In this document: positions 53,045 through 62,072 of the stretch, piece after piece
Numbering within the stretch: the stretch's first letter is position 1
Layout of the letters: each line of letters opens with the position of its first letter
Origin: Thioalkalivibrio sp. ALJ12
GTDB taxonomy: Bacteria; Pseudomonadota; Gammaproteobacteria; Ectothiorhodospirales; Ectothiorhodospiraceae
Length of the DNA stretch: 64,000 bases
Reading direction: 5' to 3'
NCBI RefSeq assembly: GCF_000378305.1
Contig: NZ_KB899538.1
Span: forward strand, 1,148,001 to 1,212,000
Notes under the pieces: model-generated
What the model saw: the letters and a program-made list of their open reading frames with translations, nothing else
Databases searched by the model: none
What the model was told of the DNA's origin: nothing
Program-made: the position numbers and the translations under genes

Positions 53045-54457
53045 TTGAGGCGCGACACGAGGGACAAGGCCGGTATTCCCGACAGAGGAGTGAGTGCCTG
53101 GCGTACCGCCAGCTGGGTGGCACTGGTCTATCTGGCGCTCGGGCTGCTGTGGATTGGGCTGTCCGACAAGGCGTTGCTGTGGCTGGTGGACGATATCCAG
53201 TTGCTGGGCTGGTTGCAGACGGTCAAGGGCTTTTTCTATGTCACTGTGACCGCACTGGTCCTCTTTCTGCTGTTGTACTGGGTGCTCGCGGCCCGTGACC
53301 AGGCCTCGGCCGAAGCCCGTTATCTGACCGAAGTGGTCAATCGCTCGCCGGTAGTCGCCATCGAGTGGGCCGCGCGTCCCGGCTGGCCGGTGGTGTATGT
53401 GTCCCCGAATGTGCGGCGCTGGGGCCTCGAGCCGGAGGATTTGCTGTCCGGTGCGGCGGACTATGCGCAACGGATTCACCCGGACGACCGGGAGGCCATC
53501 ATCAAGGACGTGCACCGGCATATGGAACGCGGGCCGGACGAGTATGTGCAGTACTACCGCCTGGATGTCGGGGGGACGCGCTGGATCTGGGTCGAGGATC
53601 GGACCTGGCTGGAGCGGGACTCCGGTGGCGAGATCCTCGGCTTTCATGGCCTGCTGACGGATGTAACCGAACGGGTCGAGGCCGAGCGTGGCCTGCGCGA
53701 CAGCGAGAAGCGCTTTCGGGCCATCTTCGACAACGTGCAGGAGGGTATTCTGCTGCAGGACTTCGAGACGGGTGCCTTTGTCGGAGCGAATGCCGCGTCG
53801 CTGGCCATGTATGGCTACGAGCACGAGGCGATTCTGCGTTGCACGGTCAGCGATCTTAGCGCCCAGGAGCCCGGCTACGAGGTCGAACGCCAGCAGGCCT
53901 TGATCAACCGCGCGCGACATGGCGAACAACTGTCGTTCGAGTGGCGCGCTCGCCACCGTGACGGCCATGTCTTCTGGGTGGAAGCGAATCTGCAGGCAAC
54001 CGAGATCGCCAACGAACGTCTGCTGCTGGTGACCCTGCGCAATATCGAATCACGCAAGAAGGCCGAGCAGGCGTTGAATCGCCAGGTGGATCGCCTGGCA
54101 CGCGCCGAGCGTCATGCGGGCCTCGGTTCATGGGAGTACGTGGTCGAGACTGGTCGCCTGTGGTGGTCCGATCACCTGTATGACCTGATGGGGCTGGATT
54201 CTCGCCACCATACGCCCAGTCTGAGCGAAGTCTGGAATGTGCAGTTCGACCCGGATGCCGGAGATGCGGAAGAACTGCGAGAGGTCTTGCGTAAGCTGGC
54301 CCCCGGTCAGGAGGGTGTTGGGCGGCGGTTCCGGCTGCGGCGGCATCCCTCGCGCGGCGAAGAGCGCTGGTTCAGCCTGGTGGTGGACTCGGTGGTCCAG
54401 GGCGACGACGGTCTGCACGCGGTCCAGGGGACGATGCTGGATATCACGGATCTGTAG
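53045..54457 (+). CDS. PAS-domain membrane protein without output domain
   Basis: This protein of about 470 residues has two hydrophobic helices near the N-terminus ([19 protein letters not shown] and [23 protein letters not shown]), then three PAS domains: one ending in [20 protein letters not shown], one starting [20 protein letters not shown] and one with [18 protein letters not shown]. It stops immediately after the third, without kinase, GGDEF, EAL or methyl-accepting region. The start is uncertain: TTG 53045 (GGGAACGGGA upstream) or GTG 53090. It may signal through another protein, or be a remnant of a longer sensor. Confidence 0.72.
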   Translation: MRRDTRDKAGIPDRGVSAWRTASWVALVYLALGLLWIGLSDKALLWLVDDIQLLGWLQTVKGFFYVTVTALVLFLLLYWVLAARDQASAEARYLTEVVNRSPVVAIEWAARPGWPVVYVSPNVRRWGLEPEDLLSGAADYAQRIHPDDREAIIKDVHRHMERGPDEYVQYYRLDVGGTRWIWVEDRTWLERDSGGEILGFHGLLTDVTERVEAERGLRDSEKRFRAIFDNVQEGILLQDFETGAFVGANAASLAMYGYEHEAILRCTVSDLSAQEPGYEVERQQALINRARHGEQLSFEWRARHRDGHVFWVEANLQATEIANERLLLVTLRNIESRKKAEQALNRQVDRLARAERHAGLGSWEYVVETGRLWWSDHLYDLMGLDSRHHTPSLSEVWNVQFDPDAGDAEELREVLRKLAPGQEGVGRRFRLRRHPSRGEERWFSLVVDSVVQGDDGLHAVQGTMLDITDL

Positions 54458-54480
54458 CGGGAAGAGTCGTTATGTCGGGG

Positions 54481-54520
54481 GGTGACAGCGGAAGGGCCCA
54501 TATACGGTCCCGCTGTGACC
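54481..54520 (+). repeat. 40-base imperfect inverted repeat after the PAS gene
   Basis: The arms 54481-54491 and 54510-54520 pair with one mismatch, and an inner stem (54494-54498 with 54506-54510, sharing one base) closes over a seven-base loop. It lies 23 bases after the PAS gene stop and could act as a terminator or RNA stabiliser, though no T-run follows. Confidence 0.45.
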
Positions 54521-54625
54521 GAAACAGCGGTTTGACCTCTTCCGCTTGAAGTAGTCGCCCGTTCGCGCTCACGGGGTGCGAGCGTACAATGGCGAGCTGA
54601 TTCCCCGTTCGCCGGAGCTCTCGAT

Positions 54626-55606
54626 ATGTCGTCCCAGCCGCACCCTACCGCCATGCGTTCCCTGACCTTCCACGGCCTGACCCCGGGGCCGCGGCTGATC
54701 GTGCTGGGGGCGGTGCATGGCAACGAGACCTGCGGCACGCAGGCGGCCGAGCGGTTGCATGACGAGCTGGAGAGCGGCGAGCGTCGCCTGCAGTGCGGGA
54801 CGCTGACGCTGGTCCCGCGCACGAATCCGCTGGCCTACGAGCTGGGGCAGCGCATGGGCGAGCGCAACCTGAACCGCAACTTGCGCGTGACCGAGGACCC
54901 GCAGGATTTCGAGGACCGCATTGCCAACGTACTGTGCCCGCTGCTGGCGGCGCACGACGTCCTGCTGGATCTGCACTCGTTTCATACCGGCGGTCAGCCG
55001 TTCATCATGCTGGGCCCGCGGAACAACCAGGGCGGACTGGAGGACTTTGCCCGTGCCCGCGAGGAGGAGGCCCTGGCCGCCTGCCTCGGCCCGCGGCGCA
55101 TGGTCGAGGGCTGGCTGGATACCTACGCGCGCGGGGTCGCCCGGCGCATGAAGAACCCGAACGCCAGTCACCGCGCGCAGATGCTGTCCACCGACCCCAG
55201 CTACGGCATCGGCACCACCGAGTACATGCGCTCGCAGGGCGGCTACGGCGTGACGCTGGAATGCGGCCAGCACGACGACCCGCAGGCCCCGGTGGTCGCC
55301 TACAATGCGATCCTCAATACCCTGGCCCACCTCGGCATGATCGAGGCCCCGGCCACGCCCGGGCAGGACGACCCGGAGGTCCTGCGCCTGGTCGAGGTGA
55401 TCGACCGCGACCACCCCGATGACCGGTTCGTGCGCGAGTGGAAGAGCTTCGACCCCCTGCACGAGGGTGATGTGATCGGAGTTCGCGCGGACGGGACCGA
55501 GGTGAAGGCCCCGGCCGACGGCTTTATCGTGTTTCCCAACCCCAGCTCGCTGCCGGGCAACGAGTGGTTTTATCGCGCCGAGTTCAGTGACCGCCGCGTG
55601 ATCTAA
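54626..55606 (+). CDS. M14-family succinylglutamate desuccinylase/aspartoacylase-like protein
   Basis: This 326-residue zinc carboxypeptidase-fold protein has VLGAVHGNETCG (about residues 26-37, zinc His and Glu), NLNRNL (about 84-89) and DLHSFHTGG (about 116-124, third zinc His), the pattern of the AstE/AspA subfamily. It would cleave an N-acyl amino acid or related amide. There is no aru/ast operon nearby, so the substrate is unknown. GGAGCTCTCGAT precedes ATG 54626. The C-terminal beta domain (GDVIGVRADGTEVKAPADGFIVFP) is typical of this group. Confidence 0.83.
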   Translation: MSSQPHPTAMRSLTFHGLTPGPRLIVLGAVHGNETCGTQAAERLHDELESGERRLQCGTLTLVPRTNPLAYELGQRMGERNLNRNLRVTEDPQDFEDRIANVLCPLLAAHDVLLDLHSFHTGGQPFIMLGPRNNQGGLEDFARAREEEALAACLGPRRMVEGWLDTYARGVARRMKNPNASHRAQMLSTDPSYGIGTTEYMRSQGGYGVTLECGQHDDPQAPVVAYNAILNTLAHLGMIEAPATPGQDDPEVLRLVEVIDRDHPDDRFVREWKSFDPLHEGDVIGVRADGTEVKAPADGFIVFPNPSSLPGNEWFYRAEFSDRRVI

Positions 55607-55612
55607 CGTCCT

Positions 55613-56392
55613 GTGGAGTTCGCCTTCTCCGGCGTTGCCGTATTGCTGCTTGCCGCCGGGTTCTTCGCTGGTGCCTTGAATGCCCTGGCCGGGGGCGGCA
55701 GCTTTCTTACGCTGCCGGCCCTGATGGCCGTGGGGGTCCCGCCGGTGGCGGCCAATGCCACCGGGACCGCCGCATTGCTGCCCGGGTACGCCGCCAGCCT
55801 GCTGGTGGACCATCGACGCCTGCGTACCCTCTGGCGGGATCTGAGAATGCGCCTGCTGGCGCTGTTCCTGATCGTGGGTGTGCTGGGCGGGGCGCTGGGT
55901 GCGGCCCTGCTCCTGCTTACGGGGGATGCGCGTTTTCGGGCCTTCATCCCCTGGCTGCTGTTGCTGGCGACCCTGCTGTTCGCGTTGGGTCCGTGGCTGC
56001 AGCGTCGCGCGGCCCATGCGGCACACCCGGCACTGGCCCGGGTGGCGGGCGCGGGGCTTGGCTGCGTCTACGGTGGCTATTTCAACGGCGGGGTCGGCAT
56101 CCTGCTGCTGGCGATCCTGCGGGGGCAGGGGATGGCCGACCTGGCACAGGCTAATGCCCTGAAGAACCTGCTCTCCACGGTGCTGACGCTGATTGCCGTC
56201 GTGGTCTTTGTCGTGGGTGGACAGGTGGTTGCGACCGGGCTGCTGGCCGTCGGGGCCGGGGCCATTCTCGGCGCCCGGGTCGGGATTGGGCTACTGGGGG
56301 TTCTGCCCGAACCGTGGTACCGGCATCTGGTTACGCTGGTGGGTGCCGGTACTACGGTGCTCTTCTTCGTCGATCCGGTCTGGCTGGGGTAG
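55613..56392 (+). CDS. TSUP-family (TauE/SafE) membrane permease
   Basis: This 259-residue protein has about eight hydrophobic segments and the family motif GALNALAGGGSFLTLPALMAVGVPPVAANATGTAALL... at its start, with the related GYFNGGVGILLLAILRGQG in the second half. TauE/SafE proteins are sulfite or organosulfonate exporters, which would suit a sulfite-producing cell; the true substrate is not shown by sequence. Translation starts at GTG 55613, six bases after the M14 gene, and the two are probably one transcript. Confidence 0.82.
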   Translation: MEFAFSGVAVLLLAAGFFAGALNALAGGGSFLTLPALMAVGVPPVAANATGTAALLPGYAASLLVDHRRLRTLWRDLRMRLLALFLIVGVLGGALGAALLLLTGDARFRAFIPWLLLLATLLFALGPWLQRRAAHAAHPALARVAGAGLGCVYGGYFNGGVGILLLAILRGQGMADLAQANALKNLLSTVLTLIAVVVFVVGGQVVATGLLAVGAGAILGARVGIGLLGVLPEPWYRHLVTLVGAGTTVLFFVDPVWLG

Positions 56393-56409
56393 TGCTCTGG
56401 CGTTGGGTT

Positions 56410-56498
56410 GATGCAATTCGCGGGGCTCATTGCATCCTACGGTCATCTCGGAGGGGAGCTCGGGCGCGTAGGATGCGATGAGCGTAGCGAATCGCATC
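56410..56498. repeat. REP-like palindromic element
   Basis: Two 32-base arms (56410-56441 and 56467-56498) form an imperfect inverted repeat around 25 bases in the gap between the TauE/SafE gene and the CobW-like gene (56393-56522). The right arm contains TAGGATGCGATGAGCG and ends AATCGCATC, a word I recall from extragenic repeats of many proteobacteria. No terminal repeats or ORF suggest active transposition. Confidence 0.65.
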
Positions 56499-56522
56499 GG
56501 TTGCCCGGGCCGTCCCCCTGAC

Positions 56523-57617
<1,095 letters not shown>

Positions 57618-57680
57618 GTGGTGTTGGCCAGGTTGGCGGGCGGACCCGGGCAGCGGGCACGCCACGCGATTGGTTTCGGT

Positions 57681-59222
57681 TCAGTCGTCGGCGCGCAGTT
57701 CGCCCTGATAGAACGCCTCGGCGTCGTTGAACAGGGCTTCGTTGGTGTCCGCCCGCATGTACAGCATGTGCCCGCCCGGGTAGGCGCGCGGGATGATGCG
57801 CGAGTCGGCCTCGTCGCCGGCGGCGAACGCGATCTGGCCCAGCAGCCACTCGGTGGTGAAGTAGGGCGTGATCAGATCTGCCTCACCATGCACGCTGAAG
57901 ATCCGGAAGTCGCGGTTGAGCGAGAGGGCGGTGGCCAGCTCGTCCATCGCGGTGAAGTGTCCCTCGCGGCCGCTGGCCTCCCAGTCCCAGGCCCGGAACA
58001 CGTCGCGACTGAGCAGGCGGTACTGGTGCCCGTGTTCCCAGTCCAGGGTGTTGCGCAGGTGGTCCAGCATCGCGGTGGACAGCGGGGCGGTCAGGCCGTC
58101 CAGGATCGCATCGGCTTGCGGCATGATGTTGGTGGGCACCGGGTCGAGGTTGTCGATGCCGCCGTCGTACAGGCTGACCAGCCGGCCTTCGTCCATCAGC
58201 AGGCCGCGCTGGGTCATGTCCAGCGTGATGCGTCCCCGTGTGGCCTTCAGGCGATCGCGCGACAGTCCGGTAAAGCGGGCGACCTCGCCGATCCAGTCGT
58301 CGTCGATCTGCCCGGGGTGGATCAGGCCCTGCAGGTAGTCGCCCAGGGCGAAGGCCTCGGCCTCTTCCAGGCTGGGCGGGTCATCGCCCAGGCGACCCTG
58401 TGCCTTCGCGGCGGCGGTGATCGCCGGCAGGCTCAGGGCCCAGCCGATCGGGCGGGCGGTGCCGTGTTCCAGCATGCCGTAATCCAGCGCGGGCGAGATC
58501 AGCACTGTGCCGCTCAGGCTGATGCCGGAGCCCTTGGCAATGCGCGCCGGCAACGCGGCGGCGCGGTAGCCCCCGTAGCTTTCGCCTGCCAGGTACACCG
58601 CGTCGCCACGCCGGCCGTGTTCATCCAGCCAGCGTTCCAGCGTCTCCTCCATCGCGGCCAGGTCGCCGTCGCGGGAGAAGTACTGATCGGCTTCGCCGCC
58701 CATCACGCGCGAGAAGCCGGTCCCGACCGGGTCGATAAAGACCAGATCGGTAAACGCCAGCCAGGTCTTGGGATTGTCGACCAGCCGGGGCGGCGTGGAG
58801 GCGGCCAGACCCTGGTCGTCGGTCTCCAGTACCCGCGGCCCCAGGCCGCCCACGTTGAGGTAGGCCGAGGCCGCGCCGGGCCCGCCGTTGACCATGAAGG
58901 TGACCGGACGATCTTCGTCGCTGTCCACCGTGTAACTGACGGTAAACACCCGGGCATCGGGGTCGTCCATCGACTCGCCCAGCGGGACATAGCCGACCGT
59001 GGCCTGGTAGTCCAGCGTGCTGCCGTCGAGCAGTTCCAGCGAGTGCTCGGTGGTCACGGCCTCGGGCAGGGGGGGCGTCGGTTCAGTCTCGTTGGCCAGC
59101 AGGGGAGCGGACATCCCGGGACCGATCAGCAGGCCGAGCGCCAGCCCGTAGAACGGGCTGGCGACGGTACGCGATGCAGGTGTGGGTTTGAGCGGGCGTC
59201 GTTGCGGCGCCGTTATCAGCAT
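57681..59222 (-). CDS. Exported serine carboxypeptidase (S10 family)
   Basis: This 513-residue alpha/beta-hydrolase has an N-terminal hydrophobic region (about residues 23-42, PFYGLALGLLIGPGMSAPLLA) that should send it to the periplasm. The catalytic pattern of S10 is visible: VNGGPGAASAYLN (about residue 110), the nucleophile GESYGGYR (about 213-220), and C-terminal Asp and His in ...HGEADLITPY and YPGGHMLYM. A ribosome site is not obvious because the ATG lies within the end of the FKBP-rhodanese gene (7-base overlap), with which it is likely co-expressed. Confidence 0.85.
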   Translation of the reverse strand: MLITAPQRRPLKPTPASRTVASPFYGLALGLLIGPGMSAPLLANETEPTPPLPEAVTTEHSLELLDGSTLDYQATVGYVPLGESMDDPDARVFTVSYTVDSDEDRPVTFMVNGGPGAASAYLNVGGLGPRVLETDDQGLAASTPPRLVDNPKTWLAFTDLVFIDPVGTGFSRVMGGEADQYFSRDGDLAAMEETLERWLDEHGRRGDAVYLAGESYGGYRAAALPARIAKGSGISLSGTVLISPALDYGMLEHGTARPIGWALSLPAITAAAKAQGRLGDDPPSLEEAEAFALGDYLQGLIHPGQIDDDWIGEVARFTGLSRDRLKATRGRITLDMTQRGLLMDEGRLVSLYDGGIDNLDPVPTNIMPQADAILDGLTAPLSTAMLDHLRNTLDWEHGHQYRLLSRDVFRAWDWEASGREGHFTAMDELATALSLNRDFRIFSVHGEADLITPYFTTEWLLGQIAFAAGDEADSRIIPRAYPGGHMLYMRADTNEALFNDAEAFYQGELRADD

Positions 59223-59974
59223 TGAGCGGTCTCCTCGTGATCCGGGCAGTCATGGCGTACGACACGGTCATCGTCCAGCCATTCCATGATCCCGTCGGTC
59301 ACGTTGTAGATCTTGTCGTAGCCGAGCCCCTCCGACAGGGCCTGGGCGAGTGCGCTGGTGCGGTTGCCGACGCGGCAGATCAGGATCACCTCGTCGTCGG
59401 AGTCGACCAGCGCGGTGAACTTGCTGCCGAACTCCGGGTTGAGGCTGCCGTCTTCCTCGAACGCGGTGATGCGATGGCTGCCTTCCACCACGCCCGTCTC
59501 GGCCCACTCGTCCGGGCGACGGATGTCGACGATGGTGACCCCCTCATCCAGCTTCTCGGCCAGTCCCTCGTTGTCCAGGCTGCTGAACGGGGCGCGCTGG
59601 ACCTCGACGACCTCGAGTTCGAAGCGAAGGGTGGCGTTCGGCGGGATGATGTTGCCGGCGCCGCGCTCGCCGTAGGCCAGCTCCGGCGGGATGATCGCCT
59701 CGCGCTTGCCGCCCTCGCGCATGCCCTTCACCGCCTGCTCGAAGCCGGGGATCGTCTGGCCGGACCCGATGGTCACGGACAGGGGCTGGCCGCCGCGGCT
59801 GGAGTCGAACTCGGAGCCGTCTTCCTCGAGGCGTCCGACATAGTGGACCAGGGCCGTGTCGTGCCGTACGAGTTCGGGGCCCTCGCCCTCCTCGATGTCG
59901 CGAATCTCGATGCTGTCGGCCAGCGCGAAGGCCGGGGTCAGGAACAGGGCGAACAGAAACCAGGCTTTCATCAT
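59216..59974 (-). CDS. Secreted FKBP-type prolyl isomerase fused to a rhodanese domain
   Basis: This 252-residue protein starts with a signal peptide (MMKAWFLFALFLTPAFALA). Residues about 21-130 are an FKBP domain: ALVHYVGRLEEDGSEFDSS, IPGFEQAVKGMREGGKREAI and AYGERGAGNIIPPNATLRFE, all typical. Residues about 135-252 are a rhodanese domain with TIVDIRRPDEW and the loop CRVGNRTS holding the active Cys. This combination is rare. A persulfide-handling rhodanese with an isomerase would fit folding or repair of a periplasmic protein, perhaps SorAB next door (inference). AAGGAT precedes ATG 59974; the upstream open frame lacks a signal. Confidence 0.87.
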   Translation of the reverse strand: MMKAWFLFALFLTPAFALADSIEIRDIEEGEGPELVRHDTALVHYVGRLEEDGSEFDSSRGGQPLSVTIGSGQTIPGFEQAVKGMREGGKREAIIPPELAYGERGAGNIIPPNATLRFELEVVEVQRAPFSSLDNEGLAEKLDEGVTIVDIRRPDEWAETGVVEGSHRITAFEEDGSLNPEFGSKFTALVDSDDEVILICRVGNRTSALAQALSEGLGYDKIYNVTDGIMEWLDDDRVVRHDCPDHEETAQC

Positions 59975-60014
59975 TTTATCCTTATAAATTGCAAGTTTTT
60001 GTTTTACATGCCGG

Positions 60015-60043
60015 CTTTTACCAGACCAGAAAACTCCTTCCAA
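60015..60043 (-). promoter_or_regulatory. Candidate promoter for the FKBP-rhodanese gene
   Basis: On the minus strand TTGGAA (60043-60038) and TAAAAG (60020-60015) are 17 bases apart, about 40 bases before the start. The -35 word is one arm of an inverted repeat TTCCAA-N6-TTGGAA (60038-60055). Confidence 0.35.
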
Positions 60044-60088
60044 AATTCCTTGGAAAAACTTTGAAATTCATTTGAACCTGATCTAAAT

Positions 60089-60108
60089 GATTCAGGGATC
60101 CCTGAATC
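60089..60108. promoter_or_regulatory. Perfect 20-base palindrome upstream of sorA (candidate operator)
   Basis: The 20 bases read the same on both strands (GATTCAGGGA and its complement). The palindrome lies 57 bases before the sorA ATG, right after a possible weak promoter (TTGAAA 60061-60066, 17 bases, TAAATG 60084-60089). It may be a repressor site or, as RNA, a hairpin in the leader. Confidence 0.5.
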
Positions 60109-60165
60109 GACAAGGCCTTGTTGAGGGGGATCTTGACCGCAAGGATCCGTGTGACGGAGGAGCAT

Positions 60166-61527
60166 ATGACCAGGAAACAAGAAAACCAATTCTGGGATCG
60201 CCTGCGAGGCGTAACGGAAGACGCCGGGGCGGACCCGCAGACCCTCGAGATCTTTGACGAAGCCGTCTCCCGGCGTCGTTTCATGGGCCGCATGGGCGTG
60301 GGCGGCGCTGCCCTGACGCTGTTCGGCTTTGGTGCCGGCACCGACGCCGCGATGCGCGGCCTGTTCGGGCGTGGCCTGATCCCGGCTGCCTGGGCGGACG
60401 AAGCGAATGGCCTCGAGGACGAGCAGGCGAAGTCCGCGATGTCCGACGCCGGCAAGGAGGATGGCCTGATCGTCCATAACGATCGCCCGTTGAACGTCGA
60501 AACCCCGCCGCACCTGCTGGAAGACGAGGTTACCCCGGCCAGCCGTCATTTCATCCGCAACAACGACCTGATCCCGCAGCAGGCGCTGGATCGCGACCCG
60601 AATGGCTGGTCGCTGAAGATCGACGGCGAGGTGCATGAAGAGCTGGAGATCGGTCTCGACGACCTGAAGAGCATGGACAGCAAGGACCTGGTCCTGCACA
60701 TCGAGTGTGGCGGCAACGGCCGTGCGAACTTCGACCCGCAGCCGCGCGGCAACCCCTGGGACCGCGGTGCGGTGGGTAACGCCAAGTGGACCGGCGTGCC
60801 GCTGAAGGACATCCTCGAGCGGGCCGGCGTGAAGGACAGCGCCGTCTACACCGCGCACGAGGGCTACGAGCCGATCCTCGGTGACCGCGGTCCGTTCTCC
60901 CGTGGCGTGCCGATCGACAAGGCGATGGAAGAGCACACCATCGTGGCCTATGCGATGAACGGAGAGGACATCCCTGCGACCCACGGCTTCCCCGTGCGTC
61001 TGGTGGTGCCGGGCTGGTACGGCTCCTGCTCGCACAAGTGGCTGAACAAGATCACGCTGCGCGATCAGGAACACGACGGCCGCGGCATGACTGGCTACTC
61101 CTACCGCATGCCCAAGTATCCGGTGGCCCCGGGCGAGCGCCCGCCGGAAGAGGACATGAAGGTCGGCGGCCCGTGGCTGATCAAGTCCGTGATCACCGGT
61201 CCGAAGAAGGACACCGGTCTGGAGCGTGGCGAGACCGTCAAGGTCACCGGCCATGCCTGGGCGGGCGAGGACGAGGTCGCGGAAGTCTGGATCTCCACCG
61301 ACTTTGGTCTCAACTGGGAGAAGGCCGATCTCAAGGGCGACCCGGTCAACAAGTACGCCTGGGTGCACTTTGAGAAGGAGCTGTCCTTCGAGAATCGCGG
61401 CTACTACGAGATCTGGGCCCGCGCGGTGGACGACAAGGGCAATACTCAGCCCATCGTTCAGCCGTGGAACCCGCGTGGCTACGACGGCAACATCGTCCAC
61501 AAGATCCCGGTCACGGTCGCTGCGTGA
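60166..61527 (+). CDS. sorA: SorA-like sulfite dehydrogenase (SorA/SoxC molybdopterin family)
   Basis: This 453-residue periplasmic molybdenum enzyme oxidises sulfite to sulfate. A Tat signal (SRRRFMGRMGVGG, from residue 35) precedes the oxidoreductase molybdopterin-binding domain; Cys181 in HIECGGNGR is the Mo ligand. The C-terminal dimerisation domain (GETVKVTGHAWAGEDEVAEVWISTDFG) is present. GGAGGAG before ATG 60166 fixes the start. The next gene codes for a monohaem cytochrome c, as in SorAB; SoxC is normally followed by a dihaem SoxD, so SorA is preferred. Confidence 0.87.
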   Translation: MTRKQENQFWDRLRGVTEDAGADPQTLEIFDEAVSRRRFMGRMGVGGAALTLFGFGAGTDAAMRGLFGRGLIPAAWADEANGLEDEQAKSAMSDAGKEDGLIVHNDRPLNVETPPHLLEDEVTPASRHFIRNNDLIPQQALDRDPNGWSLKIDGEVHEELEIGLDDLKSMDSKDLVLHIECGGNGRANFDPQPRGNPWDRGAVGNAKWTGVPLKDILERAGVKDSAVYTAHEGYEPILGDRGPFSRGVPIDKAMEEHTIVAYAMNGEDIPATHGFPVRLVVPGWYGSCSHKWLNKITLRDQEHDGRGMTGYSYRMPKYPVAPGERPPEEDMKVGGPWLIKSVITGPKKDTGLERGETVKVTGHAWAGEDEVAEVWISTDFGLNWEKADLKGDPVNKYAWVHFEKELSFENRGYYEIWARAVDDKGNTQPIVQPWNPRGYDGNIVHKIPVTVAA

Positions 61528-61587
61528 CAAACCTCCATACCCGGGGCATCATTTCCCCGGGTTTCTCTTGAGCAGAACGGAGTACGC

Positions 61588-61911
61588 ATGAAGCGTTTTG
61601 TAATGCTGTCGCTACTGGGGTTGGCGTGTGCGGCCCTGGCTTCGCCCGTTGTTGCCGAGGAGGCCATTCCCGAGGAAGAACAACAAGCCCAGGAAGAGAA
61701 GGCCGAAGAGGTCTCGGCGACCAAGGAATTGTTTGAACAGACCTGTGCGGCCTGCCACGGCATCCGTCAGGCGACCAACCAGAACCTGAATCGTGCTGAC
61801 TGGAACTGGGTCATGGACGACATGGAAGACTACGGCATGACCTGGCTCACCGATGAGCAGCGTGACGACATCGTGGATTTCCTCGTGGAGAACTACGGTT
61901 ACGGTGATTAA
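61588..61911 (+). CDS. sorB: SorB-like monohaem cytochrome c
   Basis: This 107-residue protein has a signal peptide (MKRFVMLSLLGLACAALASPVVA) and one haem c motif, CAACH (about residues 52-56), with a Met candidate for the sixth ligand in WVMDDMEDYGM. A very acidic linker (about 24-44, EEEQQAQEEKAEE...) joins the two. It should take electrons from SorA and pass them to the respiratory chain. It is 60 bases after sorA and has AACGGAG before the ATG. A terminator follows. Confidence 0.87.
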   Translation: MKRFVMLSLLGLACAALASPVVAEEAIPEEEQQAQEEKAEEVSATKELFEQTCAACHGIRQATNQNLNRADWNWVMDDMEDYGMTWLTDEQRDDIVDFLVENYGYGD

Positions 61912-61951
61912 GGCTGTGCAGGAGAGCTCCGTTGTCAGGAGCCGTACTTCC

Positions 61952-61976
61952 AGGCGCCCCACGGGGCGCCTTTTTT
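61952..61976 (+). terminator. Intrinsic terminator after sorB
   Basis: A perfect 8-bp stem (61952-61959 with 61964-61971) with a four-base loop ends in six T (61971-61976). It closes the sorAB unit. The roughly 95 bases between it and the convergent rlmKL stop hold nothing else that I recognise. Confidence 0.88.
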
Positions 61977-62072
61977 GTGGTGGTCTCTGTGCAGCGCGGC
62001 AAGCCGTGTGCGCTTCGCGAGCCTGTCCGTCGCCCTTGCATGGCCGGTGGCGATGCCGGGTCTCGTGGTGGG

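Noticed and set aside
60166-61911. SoxCD instead of SorAB
   Set aside because: The cytochrome downstream has a single haem motif and is only 107 residues; SoxD is a larger dihaem protein. The assignment remains an inference.
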